Shown: positions 33,942-43,525 of the stretch, one piece after another | Layout: each line of letters begins with the position of its first letter | How positions within the stretch are numbered: position 1 is the first letter of the stretch | Assembly (NCBI RefSeq): GCF_963675165.1 | Contig: NC_087386.1 | Span: 152,001 to 216,000 of the forward strand | DNA from: Halichondria panicea | Taxonomy: Eukaryota; Porifera; Demospongiae; Suberitida; Halichondriidae | Direction of reading: 5' to 3' | DNA length: 64,000 nt | The notes under the pieces: generated by a model | Database searches by the model: none | Told to the model about the DNA's origin: nothing | The model's input: only the letters and a program-made list of their open reading frames with translations | Made by a program: the position numbers and the translations under genes

Positions 33942-34133
33942 GTGCAACAATCCTCAGCACTTAACACTTCCTGTATACAATATAACATGACAATGTCGTA
34001 GTGCTCGAGGTATGCTGTCATCTTGCCACCTCCTCTTAGCCTATAAAAGCATTAAGCAAGAATGCATGCACAGTTGAGTATTCTATTGCCATTCTAGTCA
34101 ATTCTACTGTTATTCTACTGCTACTGTGTTAAG
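33942..34133 (+). promoter_or_regulatory. Candidate promoter of the RGS gene (TATAAAAG near 34042)
   Basis: Between the stop of the DH-PH exon and the ATG at 34134 lie 192 bp. They contain CCTATAAAAGCATTAAGC, a good TATA box about 90 bp upstream of the ATG. I found no acceptor that joins the previous donor in frame with the RGS exon: each candidate meets a stop, including the acceptor-like GTGTTAAG directly before the ATG. This favours a separate start for the RGS protein, at least for one transcript. Confidence 0.5.
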
Positions 34134-35220
34134 ATGCCAGTGATGGGCCTGCTCAAGAGAAAGGCACCACCTCCTCAGGGGACAAGGAAGACTAGTTTAG
34201 AGTCTCTGTTGCCTCACTCCAGGTTCAGTATGGGCTCCAAGAGAGACAAGATATCACCCTCAGAGAGAAACACTAAACTAAAGAGGAGCTTCAGAGGGAA
34301 GCCAGCTGCACCCAAGAAGCTCACACTGACAGAGTAAGTGACTACATGTATGTGTGTGTGTGATGTGTTACTACCACCTCCCCTCATACAGTGTCGCTGT
34401 GGAGACACTCAAGAAGTGGAAGATCTCCTTTGACACAATGATTCACAGCCAAGGTGAGTCCCCTGACTGTACATTCATGCAGTGATAGCTACCATTACAA
34501 TCCCTCTCTTGTTGTGCTAGCTATACTCCTCCCTCTTGTGCCCCCCCCCCCCATGCATGGTTGTGATCCCTCTCTTATTGTGCTAGCTATACCCCCCCTC
34601 CCTCTTGTGCCCCCCCCCATGCATGGTTGTGATCCCTCTCTTGTTGTGCTAGCTATACCCCCCCTCCCTCTTGTGCCCCCCCCCCCATGCATGGTTGTGA
34701 TCCCTCTCTTGTTGTGCTAGCTATACTCCTCCCCCCTCCCTCTTGTGCCCCCCCCCCCCCATGCATGGTTGTGATCCCCTCTCTTGTTGTACAGATGGAT
34801 TGGTTTTGTTTGAGGATTTCCTCAAGTCTGAGTTCAGTGAAGAGAATATTCAGTTCTGGAAGGCGTGTCAACGCTTCAAGACCGTTCCCATGGAAACACT
34901 ATCTGACGAAGCTAAAGCCATCCACGATGAATACATTTTACAACGAGCTCCTAAATGGGTAAGCCCCTAGCTTTTATTGAGCCTTTACCTTTTTTATTTA
35001 GTGACTATTAAAGACAATTTGAACACAATCATATACTTCATATAATTATACACAGGTGAACTTGGACCACCCCACTACCACGGAGATAGCGGACAGACTG
35101 GCCAGTCCTGATCAGAGCATGTTCCTCAAGGCTCAGCACCAGATATACATACTCATGCAAAGAGACAGCTTCAAGCGATTCATTGACTCTCAACATTTTC
35201 AATCTGCACTAAAAAGATAA
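34134..35220 (+). CDS. RGS-domain protein (regulator of G-protein signalling)
   Basis: A GTPase accelerator for heterotrimeric G alpha subunits. Exons 34134-34333, 34392-34453, 34795-34958 and 35056-35220. A short basic leader (MPVMGLLKRKAPPPQGTRK, KLKRSFRGKPAAPKKLTLTD) precedes a complete RGS box: VAVETLKKWKISFDTMIHSQ, GLVLFEDFLKSEFSEENIQF, WKACQRFKTVPMETLSDEAK, IHDEYILQRAPKWVNLDHPT, MFLKAQHQIYILMQRDSFKR, FIDSQHFQSALK. The G-alpha contact residues of the FSEENIQFWKACQ helix are present. About 196 residues in all, the size of a small R4-type RGS. Its position right behind a C2-PDZ-DH-PH gene raises the possibility of a joint transcript like RGS3 long isoforms. Confidence 0.88.
34500..34790. 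repeat. Tandem repeat of about 60 bp, five units, in an RGS intron
   Basis: Units of CATGCATGGTTGTGATCCCT, then CTCTTGTTGTGCTAGCTATA, then a C-run with CCTCCCTCTTGTGCCCC. They sit between the exons ending at 34453 and starting at 34795. The real acceptor (TTGTTGTACAG at 34794) lies in a unit whose TGCTAG has changed to TACAG. Confidence 0.8.
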
Positions 35221-35484
35221 CTTTTATCCCCACCATAATATTATTGTTACGTTTGTCTGTCAACATAAGTCTCTTAATTATTTATTTATTACTCAAATAC
35301 AAATTATTTTGTCTGAATAATAATTATACACAAATTGGAAAGTGTAAAACAGAGAGAAATGCTATTACATAAAGCATAAATTGATGACAACCAATCTTTC
35401 ACACCAGCACACAGTGAGTAGGTAATTAAAATGCTATGACATTGGAGATAAAAAAGTGATAATTTTTGACAGTGTGTTTTCAAT

Positions 35485-38400
35485 TTACTCGAGAGTTTTG
35501 GTGAATTCTACTGCAGTGCTAAACTGTGCCCACCAGTAAGCGCTCTCCCCACTGAGACTGGCTTCACTGAAGTTCTTGACATATTGTACAGTGGACAGTA
35601 GACCTGGAGGGTTGGCCTTGAGCAGCACATACACAATGACAGGGAACATGTCATCAGCGCCAGGAGGGTCTCCACACTTGGCCAGCTGGAGTAGGCTGAT
35701 GAGCACCTTGCAACATGTGACCACACACTCAACCTTCCCACGGGGACTCTGCAACAGTGGACATGACATGAAATGACACACACACACACGGGAATAACAC
35801 GAGAATAGTGCATGAGTTTAACAGGAAATTGTTGGCAAGGAATGCTCCAGTACCTTAGTTAGTTAGCCTCCCGCTGATGGGACAGGAAACATGACACATG
35901 GTGACATGAAATGACATGCTAATTATAATTAACCTTTGTACTCACGACATGACATAATTAAAGGAGAATGACACATATTGTCATGTCAGGCATTAGGGCT
36001 CTCTTATTATGCCTCGGTGCGCATGCGCAAGCGAGGTATACGGTAGTGTGTTTGTGCGTCTGTGTGTCTGTGTGTGTGTGTGTCTGTGTGTGTAGACTGT
36101 TTCAGCTGCTCAATAAAGTGCAAGTAAGAGTTTCTATAGGCTTCTAGTCATGCTTTCTTGGCTTGGTATTTGTGGATTTGCAAAATAAAGCTTCGTTCTC
36201 GAGTTATGCCTAGTTTTGCTTACTTGGAATGCCATTGCAGCCTTTTCAGAAGAGTCCGTAGCAAAACTTGTTCACCGAGTGTTGCTACTCTACTTAGTAG
36301 TTAGCTCTGCACTAGAACGCTAGCTATTGATAGCTGCAAGAGTGAGAAGAGAGCTGCAAGGCTCTGCTGACTTGATTGCAGCCATTAGACTTGAATTTTT
36401 GGCGTCGATCGTTATTAACAACAATCATCGTCGATCATTACCCACTCTTTGAGTTTCCCTGTGATTCTGGATTCTGCATGCAGCAAAATTCATCATGATA
36501 ATTATATAATCAATGTGTGTATAAAAGCTAGCTAGTTATGTAGCTTTGGCACCTCCACCGAGGCATCAGCACCCGCGGTGCTTTCATTATAATATTGTCA
36601 GGCATTAGGGCTCTCTTATTGTCAGGCATTAGGGCTCTCTTATTATAACGTAGGTACATGAGTGAATGAACTCTTTCTACCTAAAAACAACAACAACATT
36701 CAACTTTCCCTGAGGACTCTGCAACATAGCATGAGCAACATAGCATGACATGTGCCACCAGAGGACTGTAGCATGACATGTGCCACCAGAGGACTGTAGC
36801 ATGACATGTGCCACCAGAGGACTGTAGCATGACATGTGCCACCAGAGGACTGTACTATACACATGATAACACACTATAGTTATAGTGCTACCAGTGGTGG
36901 CAGTGCACTTCAATGGAGTTTAGCAATTATCACATAGTCACCAGCCTCACGCTGATGGCAGGAATATGACATAACAAGCCTCACGCTGATGGCAGGAATA
37001 TGACATAACAAGCCTCACGCTGATGGCAGGAATATGACATAACAAGCCTCACGCTGATGGCAGGAATATGACATAACAAGCCTCACGCTGATGGCAGGAA
37101 TATGACATAACAAGCCTCACGCTGATGGCAGGAATATGACATAACAAGCCTCACGCTGATGGCAGGAATATGACATAACAAGCCTCACGCTGATGGCAGG
37201 AATATGACATAACAAGCCTCACGCTGATGGCAGGAATATGACATAACAAGCCTCACGCTGATGGCAGGAATATGACATAACAAGCCTCACGCTGATGGCA
37301 GGAATATGACATAACCAGCCTCACGCTGATGGCAGGAATATGACATAACAAGCCTCACGCTGATGGCAGGAATATGACATAACAAGCCTCACGCTGATGG
37401 CAGGAATATGACTAACACTAATGGCATGGAATAACATGACATGACATGAGACAAAACATGTGTAGGAATTAGGTATCAAACAATGTTGGGAATAAATACG
37501 TAGGCATGCACTTGAAGAATAGTTATAATCAAAATCCTTATGTAATGAGAACATGTATTGCAACGAAATTGTCAATTAAATGTCTGGATAAGATGGTAGT
37601 TGATAATAAATAGGCAAGTTAATTCTGTTTTTAATAGGTGGACACTTGAATAAATGAACAGTCTTATTTGGTACGGCACTAATCAGGTGACCTCATACTG
37701 ACCTTGTATGTACTCATGACCTTTAGGTGCGTCTGAGCGGAATTCCATGGACAGCTGCTATGATAGACCTGTGTTGCTATGGTAATACACAAACGAGTTA
37801 CATAGCAACAGGACGTACCATTGGTATTTGCAGACTCTTGTGAGTGATTGAGATTGCCTCCGATAATCTGGTCAAGTGCTGAGAGAAGATCCTGTGAGGT
37901 CATAAATTATAACATCACATAATTTCCGCAAATTAAATTATTAATCTGAATAGTACAATCTTTCAATGGTTCTTCAGCTGCCATAACTTGAATTCCGTTG
38001 ATCCAATTTCACCGATTTTATGATTTTCTGAAAGCTTAGAAAGAGACCTTTCAAATGGTATCATCAAAGTTCGTATTTGAGCGATACAATTATTTGTCAA
38101 TTTGGCCACACCATGAATTATAATAGCCCATGGTCCAAGGCCGAAAAATGACAAATTATGGCCCTAACGAAATTTTGGATTTTTAACACATCATTTGAAA
38201 GGTCTCTGTCTAAGCTTTCAGAAAAAATCATATTTTTTTTTACATTGGATCAACGGTACTCAAGTTATGGCTGTTGAAAGATGTTCAAGTTCAAGTAGTG
38301 CGACTTACTGGTCTCTCATTGTGTCCGAGTCTCCGTTTGGATGGAACACATGCTCATAGAGGTGAGAAAATAAGTGATCGTCCAATCGGTTCATCACGTC

Positions 38401-41400
38401 ATCCATATCGTTCCAACAGAGCCACGTCGAGTCGTTGTTTATAGCCTCCGCTAGTGACCTTTGACCCGCGTCCATGAGGGAGACCTTGTCATCGGCTGGT
38501 AGTCCCGAGGTCATCTCCTCCACCAACCCCCTGATCTGGGGGTCACGAGACGTCAGGAACTGACCCACTGCATGTCCCACAAATACCTCACAACTGACCG
38601 CTCTCCACCTACACAGGGAGGGGGGAACGTGTGGGAGTGTGTGTGTGTATGTGTGGGTGGGTGTGCCTACCTGTCCACAGCGGACTGTAGAGAGGCCACT
38701 TGAAGAAGAGCATCTTGGAACCTTTGATGAGTCTTAACGAGGTAGGCAATGTAAGAGGAGCGCTTCTGATAGTCAGCCATGAGGCCCTCGACACACACAC
38801 TCACACTGTCAGTGTGTGGGTGGGTAGAGTGGGCGTGTGTGAGTGGGTGGGGTACACTGAGTGTGCGTGGGGTGGGCGGATATTACATACAGTGTATACA
38901 CAACACATATACAGTACACAGTGGGTAAAGGTCACTATAACACAAGTACAGTACATACACACTGGTGAGCTCACAGCTGATTGGGGAGTGGTTGTATCAT
39001 TGTCAGTAGCTCAGTTAATAGAGAGAGTTCCATGTTATCCCGTTGCCATCGACAATGCTGTAATGATTGCTGAATCAGCAGAAGGAGCTGTTGCTTTGTA
39101 TCACACTCACTGTTGAGTGACGCTGGTGTGGGGATGTTCTGTAGTGCACAGCGGAGCTTGAACTTGAGCTGCTCACAATATAGAGACCTCCCAAACATCT
39201 CCAGGCTCATAGATGATGGTGTTTCATGATCATATCGCTCCACTTTCTTTGGTAGCAGTGTGTGTGCTCTAGTCTCTGCTGCCACTCTCTGTCGGGCATG
39301 TAGGGCAGCATACTTGGCTGTGATGTGACCAGTTAACAACGTGTACGAGCGCCTATTCCTCATCACTGGCTCATCCAACGCAAGGCCTTCGCTGTGGGCA
39401 CGGAACTTTGGGGGTGTGGTCTCCATAACCATGCTAGCAGCCTCACTCTGACTGCGTGCTTTTCTTTTATCCGCTTTGTGCTTACGAAATGGCCAAAACT
39501 TTTTGCGTTTCTTGAACTTAATTTTAGGTTCATTCACTTGACTCGTTGCTTCGTTTTTTGGTGCCTCCATATCGCTGATAGTTGACTCTATGGGTGTAGA
39601 CAATGTGGGCGTGTCCCGGCTGTGAAATGAGGGGGTGGTTGGTGAGGGTGTGGAGGGTGTGATAGGTGAGGTAGCCATCGATGAATCAGAACTGGCCACA
39701 TAAACTTCTTTGGCTTCTAGTTTGTCGTACGGTGACTCCTCCTCTAGCCCGGCCATTAGCCACGCCCCCTTTACAGGGGACCAACTAGCCCCGCCTCCAT
39801 CATTAGTGACGTGCCCGGGGCTCTTGGGGGGAGGTAGAGTATTGGAGCGGTGTCTAGTAGCGTCATGAAGAAGCAGTGTGGGTGCGGGACTAAGCTGTAG
39901 GGGAGGGGCAATCGGTGGTGGGGGGGAATCTTGCTCTACAATCTCATTGGTCGGAGAAGATGGTGTCATAAACTGTAAGAGTGGTAAGAACATGTTTGTG
40001 TGTGAAATGCCCTAATCATGGCTGGTATGCCGGTGTGCCATAGCTTCTGTTATGTACATGTATGGCTACAGCACATAGATAGAAGCTAACAAGGCAACGT
40101 TATAATAGTACCTCTCCCTCTGCTAGCAAGTGGAAGTCCCAGGATGGACTGCCTCCACCATCAAGGAATGGTAGAATGAGCACCTCTGTAGGGAGCATAA
40201 ACCCTGACCCCTCCACAGGGGGGGTGGTCCCTACACTGCGAGAGCGTGGTGGTGGAACAACATCTACAGAAATGTGAGCAGATCGTGCCATGCTGCCACG
40301 TTTCTTAGTCCGAGGCTTCTTGGTTGTGTGTGGGTGTGAGGGTGTGAGGGATGTGAGGGTGTAGGGAGTGGTGTGGGCGGAATCAATGAGTATGTGTGGT
40401 AGTGAAGAGAGGAGCGAGGACATCTGAGAATGGAACACCCCCCTACCATCACGGTTGGCAAGGAGACTCGCTGCAAGACCAACCTAGCACACACACGATG
40501 TTGTTATTTTATGCATTTCTTAGCAATTGTCAACATGGTAAGATCATAGTGATGGTGTGGGAGGGGACTACCTATAGTGATGGTGTGGGAGGGGACTACC
40601 TAATAGTGATGGTGTGGGAGGGGACTACCTAATAGTGATGGTGTGGGAGGGGACTACCTATAGTGATGGTGTGGGAGGGGACTACCTAATAGTGATGGTG
40701 TGGGGGGGGACTACCTAATAAAGACTAAAGCTCTTATTTGCACACAATGTTGTGAGTGCATACAAGTGGAGGCCTCAAACCAAAACAATGACTAAGTGAA
40801 CGAATTAACATGAGAGAAGAGGCTACTCACAACATTACCACGAACTGTGTATATTTGTTAAGCTGCTTATAAAAACATGATCATACACACTATTAGGTAG
40901 ACTAACCATATTGTTGAGTTGAGTTTGTGATGCCAGGAATGATGACCTCTTGAGCCCCGGTAGATACAGAGGCAGCTCTGGTAGGCTGTCAGACATTCCA
41001 GCATCTTCCAAACCATCCAATACTGACCAGTACATCTCCTGCACAAGGCAGTCCACGTGTACACACATACACCACAAGAGTACACCACTCACCATGTCCA
41101 TATCCTTGACTACTTTAGCCACTGAGTCTTTGTCTAGACTCCAGGCACTTCTCTGTAGGACAGCTGTCACTTGTGTGAGGTTGTACCGTGCTACACTCCC
41201 CACCACCAGGCCTGGGTCGATGACAGCGTGAGTGTCAGGATTGACTAGAGCAGAGCTGATGATGCCTCCATACACAATATCTGCTGTTAGTCTCCGTTCT
41301 TGATCCAGGGTCAAATCCCACTTGTGTTTGGCGGCTCTCTTGAGACAACACACTAACCACTTGATACTGGCAGGGAACTGGGAGCTCATGTCTCCAAGCT

Positions 41401-42175
41401 TCATCACAATGTCCATCGATAAAGCCACTAAGTGACCACACGAAACATCCAAATCTTCACTGAACAAAAACGTAGCTGTCTCCACAAGTCCTGAGCTCTT
41501 GTCCGCGTTGCTATGGAAACGTCTACCGGCTTTGCCCACATCAAACTCGAGATAATCATCGAATGCCAACACTTTCATGACCGTGTTGCTTAGCAACTCG
41601 CTAAGGAAAGCCTTCAATTCTGTTAGTTGTGAGGAATATACAGTCAGTGCTTTACTGAAGGGAGAATCAGATCCACTGAACAAATCCTGAGGAGTGGAGC
41701 AATGATTGACGTGTTGTCGTAGCAACTCTTGAAGGAGGCGTAGATAGTGTGCGTGGTCGTTCTGGAAGAGGCAGTGTCCAAACACAACGGCCATGAGATC
41801 ATTGAGTAGCCATTGGGAGTCAAGACCATCAGAGTCAGCAATGATCAGTACATCTGCTAACAGCCTCGTGTCAGTGAGAAGAGAGGACAGGAAAGTGGAG
41901 TACGAGTGTGTGTGTCTCTGTAGGACCTTAGCTGCATCAATGAACTGGACACCTTGATCCAAGGCTAGGCTCCACTCATAGCCTGCCACTGTGCCAGAGA
42001 GCACACGTTCGAGTGCAAAGGTGAGCGTGTGTGTTATCCAAAGGGAATGGAAGACATTGTTACAGCTTTTGTTGAGCTCTTGTACACCAGCTCGGAGGTG
42101 AACTTTGTAGAATGTTACAAATTGTTGCTCTTGTCGTAACTTCTCCAGCAGAGAGATGACATCTTCACAGCTCAT
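35485..42175 (-). CDS. GAPVD1: GAPVD1 (RasGAP and VPS9 domain protein, RAB5-family GEF)
   Basis: Acts on early endosomes, with an N-terminal RasGAP-like domain and a C-terminal VPS9 exchange domain for RAB5-type GTPases. Exons from the start: 41093-42175, 40907-41038, 40112-40483, 38975-39972, 38671-38805, 38309-38608, 37819-37891, 37703-37768 and 35485-35748. They give 1141 codons in one frame. The first 360 residues align with the human start (LEKLRQEQQFVTFYKVHLRA) and contain the RasGAP-like helices (VVFGHCLFQNDHAHYLRLLQ, SALVNPDTHAVIDP). The middle is Ser/Pro rich with a basic patch (KFKKRKKFWPFRKHKADKRK). The VPS9 part is clear: FHPNGDSDTMRDQIFSQHL, SLQIPMVYHSSCPWNSAQT, YKSPRGKVECVVTCCKVL, PGADDMFPVIVYVLLKANPP and the end YWWAQFSTAVEFTKTLE. 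Several introns are loaded with repeats. Confidence 0.95.
36007..36594. mobile_element. Unclassified element of about 590 bp in a GAPVD1 intron, ends flanked by 25-bp direct repeats
   Basis: Starts ATGCCTCGGTGCGCATGCGC AAGCGAGGTATACGG, a near-palindrome around TGCGCATGCGCA. It ends CACCGAGGCATCAGCACCCG CGGTGCTTTCATTATAATA. It is flanked on the left by one copy and on the right by two copies of GTCAGGCATTAGGGCTCTCT TATT. I see no reading frame in it. It looks like a non-autonomous insertion into, or together with, a short tandem repeat. The 5' palindrome recurs at 18155. Confidence 0.5.
36690..36860 (-). repeat. Partial copy of the last GAPVD1 exon's acceptor, followed by four 28-bp repeats
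   Basis: CAACTTTCCCTGAGGACTCT GCAAC at 36700-36724 is a diverged copy of CAACCTTCCCACGGGGACTC TGCAAC at the real exon edge (35732-35757). On the minus strand it is GTTGCAG then SPQGKLNVVVV, against SPRGKVECVVT in the gene. Four units of AGCATGACATGTGCCACCAG AGGACTGT follow, which repeat an acceptor-like CTACAG|TCCTC. Confidence 0.65.
36946..37412. repeat. Minisatellite, 36-bp unit, thirteen copies
   Basis: Almost perfect repeats of AGCCTCACGCTGATGGCAGG AATATGACATAACA in a GAPVD1 intron. A single degenerate copy of the unit (CCTCCCGCTGATGGGACAGG AAACATGACA) sits at about 35868, which may be the seed. Confidence 0.92.
37958..38288. mobile_element. MITE-1, fullest copy (about 330 bp, palindromic)
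   Basis: Left end CTTTCAATGGTTCTTCAGCT GCCATAACTTGAATTCCGTT GATCCAATTT. Right end ACATTGGATCAACGGTACTC AAGTTATGGCTGTTGAAAGA TG, which is the inverse. Inner arms GATTTTCTGAAAGCTTAGAA AGAGACCTTTCAAATGG and the matching inverse CATTTGAAAGGTCTCTGTCT AAGCTTTCAG show that the whole element folds on itself. No ORF. About eleven related copies occur in introns of this window. Confidence 0.8.
40540..40720. repeat. Minisatellite, about 30-bp unit, six copies, in a GAPVD1 intron
   Basis: Units of ATAGTGATGGTGTGGGAGGG GACTACCTA with small changes. Confidence 0.88.
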
Positions 42176-42546
42176 CTGAAGGGAGGGGATGCATGCATTA
42201 GGATCTAACTGTAGTTACTGTGTGTGTGTGTGGATGGATGGTGTTCCCTCTCAATGGTTCAGGGCTATACTTTGCTGATAGCTATACTCAATGTATAATA
42301 CATAGTGTAGTACAAGCCAACTCACCTTGGCTACAAGCGAACACCCACACGAACACTAACTGTGAAACACTACAGCCGACAGCATCTCTGTGGATCAAGG
42401 GTAGGGCTAGGAAAGGGATCGTCAAATGAATAACTCAAACATAGGTAGCATAAAAATTAGGCCTAACCGCGGCTACTTAACGATACCAATTGATGCTTAT
42501 TGTTTCTAATTAGCGCACACTGTAGCCATTCTTGAGATCTATATCT
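42176..42546. promoter_or_regulatory. Divergent promoter interval, GAPVD1 (-) and URM1 (+)
   Basis: 371 bp between the two start codons. No TATA box or strong known site was recognised. I see no gene in it. Confidence 0.4.
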
Positions 42547-42849
42547 ATGGTGGTGAATGTGGTGATAGAGTTCGCTGGAGGAGCGGAGCTACTATTCGAC
42601 AAGATCAAGACACATCGAGTGGCTCTGCCGGATCGCCCCAATGGACAGTGGACATTGAGAGATGTCATTGCTTACATCAGGGACCATTTGCTGAGGGAGC
42701 GCCCTGAGCTGTTTGTACAGGGCCCGACTGTTCGGCCTGGAATACTAGTGCTGGTCAACAACACTGACTGGGAGTTGTTGGGAGAGCTAGAGTATGCAGT
42801 ACAAGAGGGGGACAATATTGTCTTTATATCAACACTACATGGAGGATAG
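42547..42849 (+). CDS. URM1: URM1, ubiquitin-related modifier
   Basis: A small sulfur carrier and protein modifier that supplies sulfur for 2-thiolation of the tRNA wobble uridine. Intronless, 100 residues. The start ATG (MVVNVVIEFAGGAELLFDKI) gives the standard URM1 N-terminus. The frame is open slightly further upstream, but without an ATG. Family blocks are HRVALPD, LLRERPELFVQG, VRPGILVLVNNTDWELLGEL and the essential C-terminal HGG, whose last glycine is the thiocarboxylate carrier. It is divergent from GAPVD1. Confidence 0.97.
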   Translation: MVVNVVIEFAGGAELLFDKIKTHRVALPDRPNGQWTLRDVIAYIRDHLLRERPELFVQGPTVRPGILVLVNNTDWELLGELEYAVQEGDNIVFISTLHGG

Positions 42850-43069
42850 ACAGTTGCATACAGAACATCAGTCATTGTAGCTATTAATGGAGCTCTTGGT
42901 GTTATCAACATACCCTACAATGTGATCTGTAATAATTATAATTATCTGCAAGATTCATATAAAAAGTATTTTGACATTATGATTGTTTGATGTGCTAGAG
43001 TAATCATTTTGAAGTTTCCATGGCAACAAGGCAATTAATAATAAACTTTATAAAGATGTTCCAGCCTTT

Positions 43070-43469
43070 ATGTTGAGAAGGAGAAGACAGGTAAGAGGAC
43101 TACTTGTATTACCTAGCTTTAGTAGTATAGAGTATTAACTCCTGTGTTCGCTTGATGTAGGTCCACCCAGCTGAGTCAGGAGATGATGCTTATGTGAGGA
43201 GGCGCTACACTGATCTGAGTGTGAGCATCCATGTGGAGCAGTGTAGAGGTCAGGGTCTGGTTAATCATCACTGCCATTGGCTGGAGGCTCACTTGAAGCA
43301 ACTCTCTGAGGGGAGAAGACGGGAGGACTCACTACTAGACACACCTCGACCAGTCGGCTACCAGCCCCGGGGAAACCACTGGGCACACAACGATCATCCT
43401 ATAGACAATACGTGTGAACAAACTCAATGTGGAGCTGCACACACTTCTAAACTCTGTATTATTCTGTAA
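43070..43469 (+). CDS. Small unrecognised protein, two exons
   Basis: Exon 1 43070-43090 (MLRRRRQ) and exon 2 43161-43469 read in one frame. They give about 110 residues: VHPAESGDDAYVRRRYTDLS, VSIHVEQCRGQGLVNHHCHW, LEAHLKQLSEGRRREDSLL, then a Pro- and His-rich end. The exon 2 frame is open and bounded by a good acceptor (TTGATGTAG). I do not recognise a family. It follows URM1 by 220 bp on the same strand and converges on the Ig receptor at 43526. The start codon choice is a guess, since the frame is open for some 45 bp upstream of it. Confidence 0.45.
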
Positions 43470-43525
43470 ACATTCTGTCACAATCATAATTAATAAAAAT
43501 CCACACGGAACACAAAAGAGAGTAA

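Noticed and set aside
36946-37412. Thirteen near-perfect 36-bp repeats, CRISPR-like at first sight
   Set aside because: No spacers between units. This is a tandem minisatellite in a GAPVD1 intron.
42532-42546. An upstream URM1 start at 42532
   Set aside because: The codon there is TTG. The first ATG in frame, 42547, gives the usual URM1 N-terminus.
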